NCBI GenBank assembly: GCA_001939145.1
Contig: LSRX01001503.1
Coordinates: forward strand, 8,219-72,218
Length of the DNA: 64,000 bases
Direction: 5' to 3'
Source: Symbiodinium microadriaticum
Lineage: Eukaryota > Sar > Dinophyceae > Suessiales > Symbiodiniaceae
In this document: positions 1-11,989 of the stretch, piece after piece
Layout: the number at the start of each line of letters is the position of its first letter
Numbering within the stretch: position 1 is the stretch's first letter
The notes under the pieces: generated by a model
Seen by the model: only the letters and a program-made list of their open reading frames with translations
Told to the model about the DNA's origin: nothing
Databases searched by the model: none
Position numbers and translations under genes: made by a program

Positions 1-1258
1 GCGAAGTGACTGCGACGTAACCGCGAAGTAACTGCGAAGTGATCGCAAAGCCGCTTTTTGAGTCATTTATGACCGCGAAGTGACTGCGACGTAACCGCGA
101 AGTAACTGCGAAGTGATCGCAAAGCCGCTTTTTGAGTCATTTATGACCGCGAAGTGACTGCGACGTAACCGCGAAGTAACTGCGAAGTGATCGCAAAGCC
201 GCTTTTTGAGTCATTTATGACCGCGAAGTGACTGCGACGTAACCGCGAAGTAACTGCGAAGTGATCGCAAAGCCGCTTTTTGAGTCATTTATGACCGCGA
301 AGTGACTGCGACGTAACCGCGAAGTAACTGCGAAGTGATCGCAAAGCCGCTTTTTGAGTCATTTATGACCGCGAAGTGACTGCGACGTAACCGCGAAGTA
401 ACTGCGAAGTGATCGCAAAGCCGCTTTTTGAGTCATTTATGACCGCGAAGTGACTGCGACGTAACCGCGAAGTAACTGCGAAGTGATCGCAAAGCCGCTT
501 TTTGAGTCATTTATGACCGCGAAGTGACTGCGACGTAACCGCGAAGTAACTGCGAAGTGATCGCAAAGCCGCTTTTTGAGTCATTTATGACCGCGAAGTG
601 ACTGCGACGTAACCGCGAAGTAACTGCGAAGTGATCGCAAAGCCGCTTTTTGAGTCATTTATGACCGCGAAGTGACTGCGACGTAACCGCGAAGTAACTG
701 CGAAGTGATCGCAAAGCCGCTTTTTGAGTCATTTATGACCGCGAAGTGACTGCGACGTAACCGCGAAGTAACTGCGAAGTGATCGCAAAGCCGCTTTTTG
801 AGTCATTTATGACCGCGAAGTGACTGCGACGTAACCGCGAAGTAACTGCGAAGTGATCGCAAAGCCGCTTTTTGAGTCATTTATGACCGCGAAGTGACTG
901 CGACGTAACCGCGAAGTAACTGCGAAGTGATCGCAAAGCCGCTTTTTGAGTCATTTATGACCGCGAAGTGACTGCGACGTAACCGCGAAGTAACTGCGAA
1001 GTGATCGCAAAGCCGCTTTTTGAGTCATTTATGACCGCGAAGTGACTGCGACGTAACCGCGAAGTAACTGCGAAGTGATCGCAAAGCCGCTTTTTGAGTC
1101 ATTTATGACCGCGAAGTGACTGCGACGTAACCGCGAAGTAACTGCGAAGTGATCGCAAAGCCGCTTTTTGAGTCATTTATGACCGCGAAGTGACTGCGAC
1201 GTAACCGCGAAGTAACTGCGAAGTGATCGCAAAGCCGCTTTTTGAGTCATTTTTGACT
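1..1258. repeat. 74-bp satellite, 17 tandem copies
   Basis: Seventeen nearly identical head-to-tail copies of a 74-bp unit start at base 1, so the array probably extends beyond the window. Each unit is itself composite: five 11-bp modules of the form GCGAAGTRACT (the fifth diverged to GCAAAGCCGCT), then a 19-bp tail containing the perfect inverted repeat GTCAT-TT-ATGAC. The last copy carries a T for A change inside that palindrome and then runs into unique sequence. Stops occur in all frames and 74 is not a multiple of three, so it is not coding. Confidence 0.97.
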
Positions 1259-1355
1259 TATTTTGCTCCTTGGTCCAATAACCTCTTTCTCCCATATATC
1301 CTGCTTTCTGATCCATGCCAACACTTCCGAACAAAAGCTGGGCTGAAAAGTAAAA

Positions 1356-2893
1356 TCAGAGTTGAAGTCCCATGGCTGATTTAGGCCAGATCATGTTTCT
1401 GTACACACAGACAGCTTTGAGGATCTTGCAAGCTTTGCTCTTGCCTGGCTTTTCAAGCAATTGCTGAACCTGGTGAGCGAGCAAATTGGCCGCCTCAACT
1501 GAAACTCTTCTGGCTGTAATAGAGTGTGAAGCTTCTTTTTCAGCTTCCTCCACAAAGGTAAACGAGACTTGGACGGTACTGTTGCGTATGCGCTTGTTGG
1601 GGCGAAATCCCAATGCACTTCGTTTCAAAAAAGACACTATATCCGGATTTGAGCTTCGGCTCCACATCCCTAAAATAAAACGAGAAGGTGCAGCAGGCTT
1701 TGGGCCCATAACGTCGCTTGTTCATTGTAGAAGGAAGGTAACTGCTTGCCCCAGCAAACATATCAGGAAGCTTCTTGCCGATGAAGCAAGATGCGAACGC
1801 ATCGCTAGTCAGGCTGCCTCGAACTGTTGCGGTGGCTGAGGTTCTCAACAAGAGGCAAGATGCCAATTTGGCGTCCAAGCCAAAGCGAACTGCTGCCGAG
1901 ACCATTTCGTCCTTGGCAGTGCCTTTCTTGAGTAAATCTTGAACTTTTTTCACATACGTAAGCAAGCTTCAGCACCGTGGCGTCTCTTGAGTCGCTTGCT
2001 TCATCATCTACGTGCAGCACCCGTTCCTCAGCTATCTTTTCCGATGTCTGCCTTGGTGCATATCGGCAACCATTCTCTGGTGTGACGTCCATCGCACCAT
2101 CTGTGGCTCCCTTGGAGAGAATCCAGCATCCTCTTGGGCTCATCCAAGAGTTTCTCAACATTGGAAGGGGCTTCGACTCAACATCTGCACAGGCATGGGA
2201 GACTCAGCTCGCCTGCCATGCTGCTCTGAAGCACTGGGTGCAGCGTCAGACTTGCGTTTTAAAGGAGAATTTCAATGCCATGCTCAGCCAGTTTGGCTTT
2301 AGCTATTGCCCCAAAGCATCCGAATTTTGTATGGGCACTTTTGGCTGCCATGGAATCCATTAAATCTTGAGCAAGAGGTTCCATGAACCTCATTGCTTCT
2401 TTGTGTTTGTCTGGTGATGCCCAAGCTGTGACAGCTTCATCGATGGAATTCCGCTCTCTCTGATCTTTTTGAGTAGAGCGGTGAGGACCGATTCTGATCC
2501 ACTTCTCGCCCAGACAATACTCTGATGACGGCCTTCCGAAAGCAAGCGAAACGAAAAATCTCCTAAGCCACGGTGCGAAAGTTCGTCGGCACGGATGTCT
2601 GTGACATCACGGCCCGCCAGGTGCGATTTGCGGGACCATTCGGTTGGTTGCACCTGTTTGTGCAAAACATGAGCACCTTTCCGAGTGGGGTTGTCATAGT
2701 GCTGGTGATCCGAAACAAATGAGGTGGGCAGCGAAGGTGTAGGTGTAGTAGCAGTTGGGGGGCTCCAATCTGAACTTTGCCGCCAATTGTTTTTTGCATC
2801 CCATTTGTCTTTTGGCCAGGTGGTGCTCGATTCTTGGTTGTCTTTTGGCCAGGTCGTGCTTGATTCACTGGACTGCCAGGTCCTCCACGACAT
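1356..2893 (-). pseudogene. decayed intronless ORF with several frameshifts
   Basis: I do not recognise the protein. On the minus strand, protein-like sequence begins at an ATG at 2893 and passes through all three frames to a stop near 1356. The opening is W/S/T-rich, with a near-duplicated SSTTWPKD motif at about residues 11-30. The frame then shifts near 2440 (continuing as DEAVTAWASPDKHKEAMRFM), meets a stop at about 2259, and resumes in other frames (VEKLLDEPKRMLDSLQG near 2150; VKKVQDLLKKGTAKDEMVSA near 1950; FVEEAEKEASHSITARR near 1545). No intron-like breaks were needed to follow it. Inference: a processed (retroposed) gene copy that has accumulated indels. It could alternatively be an active gene with very short introns at the shift points, which I consider less likely. 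Confidence 0.5.
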
Positions 2894-3520
2894 GGCTAGC
2901 TACAAAAGACTGAGAAGCTGAAACTCGGTTTTGATCTGAAGAAAGCTGTGGAAATGCGTCCAGAGCGAGAATAATTCAGATTCAGACTGGACGACTCTGT
3001 AGAAAACGGCCAACATTCCCGTTGGTGACTAAGCAATCAAGCTCATCGCGAAGACATGATAGCTCGAAAGAGCCTTGACATTGCATTCTGAGGTGGATTG
3101 AAAGTAGAGCCGATCAGGGCTCGGACCGATCAGGGTCCTGGACTGTAACTGAGCCGATCGGCAACCCTACCGTAGACGACACGACAGGCGAAAGCCGTCT
3201 AGAAGCACACTCGTGCAATCCTCCTTCTGGACTGTCTTAGCACACATGATAGCAGTCTTTCCAACACAGAGGAGTAGGACTTGAAGAGGATTTCAGCTTA
3301 GCCTCGAGCCATCTTCACTTGCAAGCAGCAAATGCAACAAGCTTCTTTGCAGGTACACAAGGGTGATCAGCCCTTGCTTCCCATGTCACTGGTAGCTTCG
3401 TTGGACACAGTCCCAGTGACATGCTGTGTCCCCCTGCAGATTAAAAATTGAGACCTTGGCAAACAGGTTTTCCACACACACACACACGCACACATGCGTA
3501 ATGATCTGCCAGCTAATGCA
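2894..3520. other. no gene recognised
   Basis: Between the decayed ORF and the HNH-like exon there are only short overlapping ORFs, plus a short CA repeat at about 3474-3494. I see nothing that can be assigned. Confidence 0.5.
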
Positions 3521-3529
3521 GCTCCTGTG

Positions 3530-3711
3530 CTGGGACTGGAGACCGGAATGACGTGATCGACCTCGAAGGTCCACAGAGCGATGCACAGCTTGCAGATGCC
3601 CTGTTGGCGGAGCAGCTCTTCCCGGCGGAGTGTCCTTGCGCTTTTCCTGCAGCAAGTGCAGAAACACTTCCAAACTGGCTGGCAAGGTGCTGTCCGCGAT
3701 AGGGCATGCAA
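3530..3711 (-). CDS. possible HNH-nuclease exon (partial)
   Basis: The minus strand reads ...LRREELLRQQGICKLC... and then TFEVDHVIPVS. A CxxC pair followed by an E-V-D-H-[VI]-[IV]-P-[LV]-S motif is characteristic of HNH/McrA-type endonuclease domains, including those attached to SNF2-type helicases. In this frame the exon could begin near 3711. The second CxxC half of the zinc site is not visible immediately downstream; it would have to be in another exon, or is missing. The opposite strand is also open here, so this is a motif-level call only. If real, it is one of the few minus-strand genes in the window. Confidence 0.4.
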
Positions 3712-4717
3712 AGGCGCTCCGTCTACTGCTGCAGCACCTGCGCGTTCTCGCAGAGCTTCCGGATCACACAGTGGAGACTTTCGGGTAGTGCACCTGGCCA
3801 GTAGCTCCGCTCAGACCCCGCGTATGTCCTCGGTCCAGAAGTAGCCAGAGGCGATCTCTCCAGTCGCAGCCGGCCACAGCCCTGCCCTTGCAGATTTTTG
3901 ATGGGGGTGAGGAAGGGATCCATTCTGTGGAAAAGTTTGAGTGGGAGAACGCTGGCAGCCTGCTGGGGTCACTGCTTTCGGCCATTCTGATTATATGTGG
4001 ATGCAGTGACTTGCCATCCGTGCTGGTGTTGGCATCGCTGATGCATTGGTGCCCGTGGATATCGTGGGATTTTTGCACGGTCACTTTCCTCCTTCCGAAA
4101 ATTCAAACTTTGATCGACTGCATGCCCCGCCCTTTCAAAACAAGTGTGGTGCATTGCTGTGTTATTGGACTTCACCCGTTTATGCGCCCTATCGTGGGTT
4201 TCCCGGCTTTTCTTAGCTTGTGCTCAATGCCAAACGAAAAACCTCTAAACAAAGAACATTTCAGTACTTTAGTACACTTGCCGGATTCTGCGGCTGCAGC
4301 ACAGCCATGCGTGCAGAAATCACAGCCGTTGGCAAACCATATCCATGTGGGCACGTGCACTGAAGAACTCGGCTGAACTGAGCGAAGCCTGTTTGAGGTG
4401 GTCAATCGACGCAAAGCCCCCACGTGTTCCCATTTTGTGCAATGTCGTAACAATCCGGTGCGAAAGACTTATTGGCGAGATGCTTTGTTTCATGCGCAAG
4501 ATGGTTTGTCTCATGCTGCAGCCAAGCGTGGTTTCCAAGCTCCTAGAAGAGGATAGTTGTCGGATACATGTTCTCCAGACTGACATTGGCGTCCGCTTCC
4601 GTTGCGGCCGTCTCTGTTTGGTTGGCGTGGTCACCTTCGACGAGCCGTTCAGCCGCAACTAAGCGGTTTCATTTGTGTGACCAGGTGCACTCCATATTGA
4701 TGTGACCCTTCTTGGTT
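3712..4717. other. no gene recognised
   Basis: Several overlapping ORFs of 60-160 codons occur on both strands, and none has a recognisable motif. The sequence just before 4718 may hold 5' untranslated sequence or an additional first exon of the epoxide hydrolase gene. Confidence 0.4.
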
Positions 4718-6663
4718 AGATTGGCACGAAGCAATCCGAACAAGGCTGGCAGGAGCAACACTTCTCTGACGAGCCTTTTTCTTGGCCAGATTCTTTGCGG
4801 TACTTGGACAAAGCTGGGTCGCAAGGTGTCACCTTGAAGACGATCGTTGCCGGACCAAGTCCAGCTGAAAGCAAGGGTGTTGTGCTGTTTGTGCACGGTT
4901 TCCCTGAAACCGCGGCATCTTGGAAAGAGTATATTCTGCATTATGCAGCAGCTGGGTACCATGTGCTTGCACCGGACATGCGCAATGTGAACAACAGCAT
5001 GGCTGAAAGCGGCACGCTTTCCTTCGACCTCTTGTCTGATGACCTGCTGTCATTGGTCACATCTACAGGTCATGACAAGGCTACAGCTGTTTTCGTTTTC
5101 TTTATGTTCTGGGAAGCACTTTGGAGTCTCTTGCCTTTCAGTTCAAGCCCCTGTCTCCAGGCTATTGTGGTCGGACACGACTGGGGCGCCGTGATCTCTT
5201 GGGTGTTTGCCTTGCGCTTTCCAGCCAGGACCCAGGCATTGGTGGTCATGGCCGTCCCCCACCCGGAGCTATATCGTGTCTTGGAAGCCTGGTTCTCTAG
5301 GCGAATGGGTAGCTTGGTGGTGGGACAACAAGGTTGTGGGAGCCAATCGTTCGTAGTCTAGCATGCCAAAGTCTTGCAGTCTGGCGACGATGGGTAGTTC
5401 GAGGGAAGGTTTTACGGTTCGCCCAGTACATGTTGCGGTGATCAAAGCGAGTCAACACAGAGTGTCCGCATCAGCTCAAACAGCAACAGAAGTGTTGGTT
5501 ACCCAACAAGAGTATAGAAATATAATTGTGGTCCTGCATGCAAGAGCAATCAGGAAGTGTTCAGCCTTTTCATGAGAGCGTCAGTTGGTAGACCTGATAG
5601 GCACTGACAGAACGAGACAAAAGAGAATATGATACAGAGGACAAACGGTAAAGGAACCACGGAGCAAAGGAACCCGACGTTTGAGTAGCAACTCGGAGCT
5701 TTGTCACACGACGTTGCACCGAGGTTCGTACAACGTTGTGCGGCTGCCATTCTCTGTCACGCATGTCTGGTATTTCCTCTTCTGGGGGCTGACTGGCCCG
5801 CTTGCGCGGTGGAAGGCCGCCAAGGACGATTTCGCCTGGTTCATATCGTTCGCTTTCGGCAGCCGGGCGAAGAGTTTGGAACTTTCGCACTTGGCAGACT
5901 TAGCATAGCACCGTGATGTGGTGCATCCTCCAAGAGCGGCCTGCATCCTTTATGCCACTGAGGCAGTAGCAGGCCCAAGACCTACAGCAAGGAGATGATC
6001 AAGAGACTCAAGGAGGTGTATGCACGCACTTATCAGTCAGACACCCATTGTCCTCTGAGCACATGGTACTGGATGGGCAACGAATGGCTGCTGAAGAGCG
6101 TGTTGCCACCGTCAGTGCTCGGACCTGGCATCATAAACAGTTTGTGGACCGATGGACAAACCCCAAGTTGCTTGGAAGCACAAAGGGGCTGTCAGTATCC
6201 AACCAGCATTCTGTTTCTGGAGATTCCAAACTGTCACCCAATCTTGCAAGAGCCGAGGTATTGTTCCAACCTTGCAGCTGTTCGGGAGTGATGACATCTA
6301 TGTGTCCCCTGGAATGGCTGGATGGTCCGCAGACTCCATGTACGTTGCACACCCATCCAAGAGAACAGTGGTATACGAATCCCGGCTGTCATAATGTTGG
6401 GAAGTTGACTCTCCCAGAACAGGCGAAACATAGCCGGAACACTTTGCTGACATTCTCTAGGACGCTTCCCACTGGCTTCTTCACGAGAAAACGGCCGAGA
6501 TTCTGCAGGAGTGGTGTTCTGAAGGAAGCACCTCAGACACATGCAACAATAATAAGAAAGTCTCTAGGCAGGCATCGGTTGGGTGTGTGTGTGTGTCAGC
6601 ACTGACCGTCTTGCGTTTGGACACTGGGAGGAAATGGACGCATTTATCCAGTCCTCGCCGTAG
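4718..6663 (+). CDS. epoxide hydrolase, alpha/beta-hydrolase fold (multi-exon)
   Basis: Hydrolyses epoxides to diols through an aspartate nucleophile. The first clear exon (from about 4718; true start unresolved) contains the oxyanion motif HGFPETAASW and APDMRN. A 75-bp GC-AG intron (5086-5160) interrupts it and happens to be in frame and stop-free. The next exon begins AIVVGHDWGAVISW, with the nucleophile Asp codon at 5179-5181, and continues to VPHPELY. A lid exon at about 5721-5860 reads WYFLFWGLTGPLARWKAAKD followed by DFAW. The exon at about 6258-6390 reads IVPTLQLFGSDDIYVSPGMA, placing the acid residue of the triad. A last exon near 6605-6663 gives AFGHWEEMDAFIQSSP and a TAG stop, supplying the catalytic His. 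The middle part (5900-6250) and the exact starts are uncertain. The family is clear; the substrate cannot be deduced. Confidence 0.8.
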
Positions 6664-8830
6664 CAGCTGGCAGCAGTGCGGAGAGATGGATCAGATGCCT
6701 GCAAGTCTGTTTGCGCTGTGTTGTAAATATTTTTACCCCACATGTCGGAGGACAGTTGAGGTGCAGCAAGATGCTGAATCGATTTAGCGTGCCGAGGCGT
6801 GCCGGCTCATACCTTCTCATGTATTGTTCAAAACGAGGGCTTGCCTTGCCCTGACTTGAGTCGGAAGTGGTTGCCTGAAGTGGAATCATTTTGTGTCGAA
6901 CCGCATGCTGCATTGAACCGGGCCTTGTTTGGCCTAGTGGCCTAGTGGCTTCGGAGGTCAAGAGGATGCGCAGAAAGTGAAACCCTCCTCTGTACTGTTT
7001 GCAGCTCCAGCGGAGGGCCAAAAGGATAGATTTCCCCCTCCCGCCCCGCCGCGAAGCGCCCTCACTGGGGTTCCGGTCTCGGATCACCAGCTCCGACAGC
7101 CCAGCTCCACGCAATGATGAACCCCTAAGGCTCTCAGTGCACCCGCATGCGGCGGCGTCAACTCCTTCCAGGATCGTTTGCAGCCTTCATCTAATGCTCT
7201 TGCATGTAGGCCCTGATTTCAGATTGCTTGAGGAGCCCTGGCGGCATGTCTGGCATTCGTCTCAGCCATGAACTCAGCAGCTAGAGGGGCGTTGTGATCG
7301 TGGTGAGGCGAGTTCTAGCTTTGCCGTCTCTGTTTTCCGAGTATCCTTCAGAAACATGAAGCAGTCTGACGTTGACAGGTTCGTAGTTTCCTTATGGAGC
7401 CAGCCTTCGTACAGGCAGCCTTCTCAGTGTGTGTGTGTGTGTGTGTATGTGTGTGTCAGTGCTTGCTCTGGAGATGTCTTGGCGTGACGGTTTGTCTGCT
7501 ATGGCCATACCAAGCTGTCTCCGTTCCAGCACATCCGAGTAGCTGACTGAATGACTCATAAGTTGCTACAATCTATGCTTTTTATAAGGCTTTGCATGCC
7601 GTGGGAAGTTAGCCTCTCAAGAATGCGACGACCTGGCTTTCGTCACATGCTTTGGTCAGTTGTGTCTGCAGCCATGCCTGCGCAAGCCTTGCTGGACTTG
7701 TTGATGAGGACACTCAGAGTTGACCGTTGACCCAAGTTGATGCAAGCAGAGCAACTGCAATGTGCAATTTGTGAGGACCGAACCTCGGTGTTTGATTCCC
7801 AGTGGCAAATCTAAAGGAGCGCTGTGCCACACAAGTCAAGCGTGACAGTGTGACATGGAAGGCAATCGCGCATGGCGTTTTGCAGTGTGGAGCCTCTAGT
7901 GACACCTTGGAGTCTTAACGGACTTCCCAGCCTTTTCATGGAGCTGCCTGTTTCTTTGCTGCTCGTTGCGCATCTTGTTGGCCATCAGGATCCGAAAGTT
8001 TACAGGCACTGCCGCTTGGTGCCCCCACGAGATGTGGATCACCCTGGTGTCGCCGGTGGAAAACTCAAGCGCGAGAAATGCTCGAGGGGTTGCTTTGTTG
8101 TTGTTGTTGTCACAGAAAATTGGCTGACAGCTACGTCTTTCCGATATGTCTAGCACGAAGCTGGCACTGCAGAAGCCTTTCTGCAATCAAGTGTGGTCTG
8201 CCTTGTATACGTCTGGCTCAAAGTTTTTTTTGCCCCCGAGCAACTGTGGTCAGTTTGAGGCCTGTTCTGATGTCGCGAGTTGCACTCGATGTTGAGCTGA
8301 CCCGACCTTGTGTGTTGAGAGTGTAAGAGCAGGCAGTGGGATTAGTGCTGGAACTCAGCAGGCTGTGGCCAACATGGATTTGGGGGTGCAGCATGGCTGC
8401 ATTCGTATATACTGTGGAGACAGTGCTTCTACATCCTTGGCGGTGGTCGGCTACCGGACCAGGGCCTAGGGGGAGTGAAGTCCGACTCCGCAGAGTTCAG
8501 GCAATGCTCGAATCTGTTCCGCAGAGTTGCTCGAACAAGGCATTTCTATAACACGAACCAGAACCGCATGGGTTCAACCCAGTACGAGGCACAATTGCAT
8601 GTTGGTCTCGGTGCGCCCGGTGATGCCTGGAACATTTTGGGACCAGTGGGATGATTGTCTTGCAGCTTTTGAGTCAGCGAAGTTGGGGGGCAGCACTAGC
8701 TGTGTAGAATATCATCACTTGGATTTCTTACAGGCGCAGCCTATACAGATGCCGGATCCGATGGAACGAGTGACTTGGACGGGATAGGTTATGTGCCAGA
8801 TGTCAGTCAAGAGCCGAGCACCTGCAGTCA
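6664..8830. other. no gene recognised; one GT microsatellite
   Basis: No ORF here has a motif I can name. A (GT)n tract lies at 7426-7456. Short ORFs at 7872-8326 on + and 7896-8186 on - overlap one another and look like chance. Confidence 0.4.
7426..7456. repeat. GT microsatellite
   Basis: (GT)n interrupted once by AT. Confidence 0.95.
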
Positions 8831-8833
8831 AGT

Positions 8834-11246
8834 GTGACGCGGTATGCAATGTGCAGAGCACACTCGGCGAGAAAAGTTGTGCCAAGTCCGTTCCTTGCTG
8901 GGCGCTGTGGTGACAAGGCCAAGACCGGAGGTTTCCTGCAGCGAGGTCGAGATCTGGGAGACAAGTTCCAGGCACGGATGCGCTGCCATGTTGCCTGGCT
9001 CTCAGTCCCTCAGCTCGAGGCTGTGCCGCTTCTTCCCGGGGGAGCTCTCAACGGAGCTACAATGCTGCCTATGCGTGAGCAGGCCGTTGTGGAGCCCGGC
9101 ATGTGGCCCTTCCTGGGGCTTGTTGCTCAGGACCTCAGAGCCTGCGGTGGAGGCGGAATTCAGTTTGCCCAGGTTGGACAAGGGACAAAAGAGCGAGAAG
9201 CGGGTGGGACTCGTCGTTGCCTCGTATCCTGCCTTCACGAAGGCCCAGCTCTGGAACGGAGACGGCAGTCCGCAGGCCCCGCTGCGCGGCCTCCCTCGAG
9301 TGGATCGTTTCCTTGAGTGGTTGACAGGCCTGTCCGAATCAGTTCCGCAAGGATGGCCAGGTCTGGTGGTCTCCAGGAAGGAGTATTTTGGAGTCGGGAT
9401 AACAGCTGCTTCAGGCAGTGCTGACGCCCATCGGCCAGAACTTTGCCAAGACTGCTGCTGGGCCCAATCTTTGGAGCAAAGGCTGTGTGGTGAGCGTTTC
9501 GAGTGTCAGGTTTCGGAAATCTGAAATCCTGCCCAAGGATAGCCAGGCTATGTCTCCAAACTGGCAGCCGCACAAGGCGAGTGCATGCGAGTGCCTCCGG
9601 TGTTTATTAAAGCAAGACACTTGTGTCGCCCTGCACAGATCTGCACAGGTCTACCTGCCGCAGGGTCTAACTTCCTTCGTCGTAGTCGGTGAGGCGCACC
9701 AGGACACCACGTGTGTTCAGCGTGAGCTGTCGGGGGGTCGTTGTTGCTTTGCATGCGGCATTGGCAGGACGTGGCGAGCCCGAACTCTCAGAGCTCGCCA
9801 ATCCATGTGCAGGCCAAAGAGCACTGGGCGGATGGATTTTCCTTGTCGTTCGGTCCTCCGGTCCGCCAGGCAATCCCACTGCCGATGGGGACGCCCGTGC
9901 AGCGCGACGTTCAGGTGTTGTGTTTTGATGGGCCGGTGGTCCCCAGAGATGTGAAACGACACAAGCATTTCCCCTCTCTCCCTTACTCTGCCAGGGCGTG
10001 GTTCCCGCCCCTGCCCGTGCCCGTCAAGCCCCCTGAAAGCGCTGTCTTGCATGTTGGTGTTCAGAACTGAAAGTCTAGTGTACGACGGAGTGGAAGGGGG
10101 TGAGAGGCTGGGCACTGCAGCCTGGATCATATACGCTTGCTGTGTCGAATCATCGTGAATCTCGACTCGTTTTCGGAATGGTGATTGCTATGCCCTGCGC
10201 ATTGCTGCCAATAACCTTAAGCTTGCGCTGCTGGAATCTTAAGCCTCCGGAACCCCGTCAGCAAAGCAACCACAGCCCCAGTCCGAGCTCAAACTTGGTT
10301 CCGGCCGGATGACACGTGAACTTCGTGGTCGACAGGCAATGCCGTTGGCTCCCGGAGCCGGGCTTCCTCAACACGCACAGCGGGACGGGCAGGCCTCTCC
10401 AGTATAACGTTGGCTGCTTCAAGTGAAGATTAGTTTTGATGGGCAGGCTTCTTTTGGCAGAGTGCAATTTCAATATTCTGAGGGGTTCTTCTTCACTCCA
10501 GCAGGCCTATCCTTTTGCTGCACCTGGAGCACCAGTGATGTCGATGAGGGACTGCCAGGCCAACCAGGTTTGGGATGTTTGTGAATTAAAATAAAGGTTT
10601 GTGGATTCTGTGTTGTTGGCCATTCGGAAAGCATGATGTACCCACGCTGTCGTACAGCTGCTGCTTCCGGTTGCCAAGATCAGAGCGTACGCAGCAGGCT
10701 TTCCCCATGCAGGGCAACGCGGTAGCACGGCCAATGCCGTACGAGGGCCAGGCAGCGATTCCCGGTCTCTTGGGTCCAGCCCTTGTCTTCTCGTGCTTTA
10801 GGCCTTTGTCGTGGCGCATCCGAACCCCAACGCGGTACCTTTGCGGAGTGACTGGCAGGCTGTGCTTTCGAGTGCTTGTGAGCAGTTGATTGCCGGCTCT
10901 CCGCTGGAAAGGTTTATCCCGTTTCGCAATCCGGGTCGAGTAGCCCCGAGCGGAATGAGAGCCAGGCATCCTGAGAAGCACTTGGTAGCATTTTGGAGAG
11001 CACAGCATTCATGTTTTGCGGCTTTATCCTGAGCACTTGACACCGTGAGCTCGCCAGGGCGAGAACACATTCTCACAGGTTAGACGGTGACAGTTGAATC
11101 TAAAAGGTGCAGCGTGAGCGTGCTGTGTCCGGCAGGCATTTTCGCAGATGACACAGATGCAGAATCTCGGCCCAGTCGGACTGATGCCGCTGGAGGGCCA
11201 GGTGGGGATCGCGATGCGTCGGGACCTTGCCATTTTTCAACAATGA
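8834..11246 (+). CDS. unrecognised multi-exon gene
   Basis: I do not recognise this protein. Several stretches on the + strand look like exons bounded by an AG acceptor and a GC or GT donor: about 9415-9481 (AVLTPIGQNFAKTAAGPNLW), 9813-9915 (AKEHWADGFSLSFGPPVRQA), 10317-10425 (NFVVDRQCRWLPEPGFLNTH followed by SGTGRPLQYNV), 10711-10790 (GNAVARPMPYEGQAAIPGLL), 10801-10942 (AFVVAHPNPNAVPLRSDWQ and on) and a terminal exon at about 11136-11246 (AFSQMTQMQNLGPVGLMPLE, ending IFQQ and TGA). Open frames from 8834 to 9524 probably contain earlier exons. The evidence is amino-acid texture and repeated splice context only. It may be more than one gene. Confidence 0.45.
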
Positions 11247-11347
11247 GCGAGCCGAAGTCTGAGCAAGTCTGAGAATGCAGCATTCTCAAAAGCCGCCGTT
11301 CAGACGAGTCCGAACAGTCGGAGCATGTCGATTGCCACACTTACTCG

Positions 11348-11914
11348 TTGCCACGGTTTCGACATGTTTCGACCTTTCAAGCCAATTTGCAGGTGACTGC
11401 TCCTCTGCCGCCTGGTGTGCCTAGTGAAGGCAAGCCACCATGGTTCCCTTTGATTGGGCATGTTGGATTGTGCCCTTGCAGGAAGCATTGGCCATCCAGA
11501 GCTTTGCAGGCCGAGCAACGGCTCAGAGATTTGTCACGTGATGACACAGACGTGCAGGAGGCCCTGCTTCTACTTCGCCAGGAGCTTGGGTTTGGATGTG
11601 AGGCTTGAGAGACAAGCCGTGCATTCGAACCGGAACTGATTTGCATTGTTCTGCCACTGCCAAGGCGAAAGGTTGTTGTACGAATGGGAAGGACTGTGGC
11701 TACTGCCATGCACAGCACACGGAGAAGGCAGCGGAAAATGCCTGTAAAGTTGCACAGATTTGTCCCTCCGTTTTTTATCAAGGCCTTTCTCTTTTGCATC
11801 TGTTCAGGCCCCAAAGCTAGACAAGCGACAGCGTCTGGTCCTCCAGTCTCTCCCTGAGAACATGCTCCTGGAGATGCTGATGAACCGCGTGCAGGCTGCA
11901 ACAGGCTTCTGCTA
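11348..11914 (+). CDS. possible CCCH-type zinc-finger protein (partial)
   Basis: One frame at about 11605-11760 reads CCTNGKDCGYCHAQH after an upstream Cys pair, the spacing of a C-x5-C-x2-C-x-H finger (G-C-x-N-G-x-x-C-x-x-C-H) of the kind common in dinoflagellate RNA-binding proteins. It is preceded by AEQRLRDLSRDDTDVQEALL (from about 11511, after a gcag acceptor) and followed by APKLDKRQRLVLQSLPENML (from about 11809, after a ttcag acceptor). Together these suggest exons of one + strand gene. Neither end is defined, and the finger lies in a frame that also reads as open sequence in another register, so the call is tentative. Confidence 0.42.
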
Positions 11915-11989
11915 AGAACAGAGTGGCAGCTGGCACTTGCCAGGAGAAGGCCGAAGAGCGACTTGGACAAAAAATCCTCCAGCTGTTAG

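Noticed and set aside
1-1258. CRISPR-like array
   Set aside because: The whole 74-bp unit is repeated with no unique spacers. It is a satellite in eukaryotic DNA.
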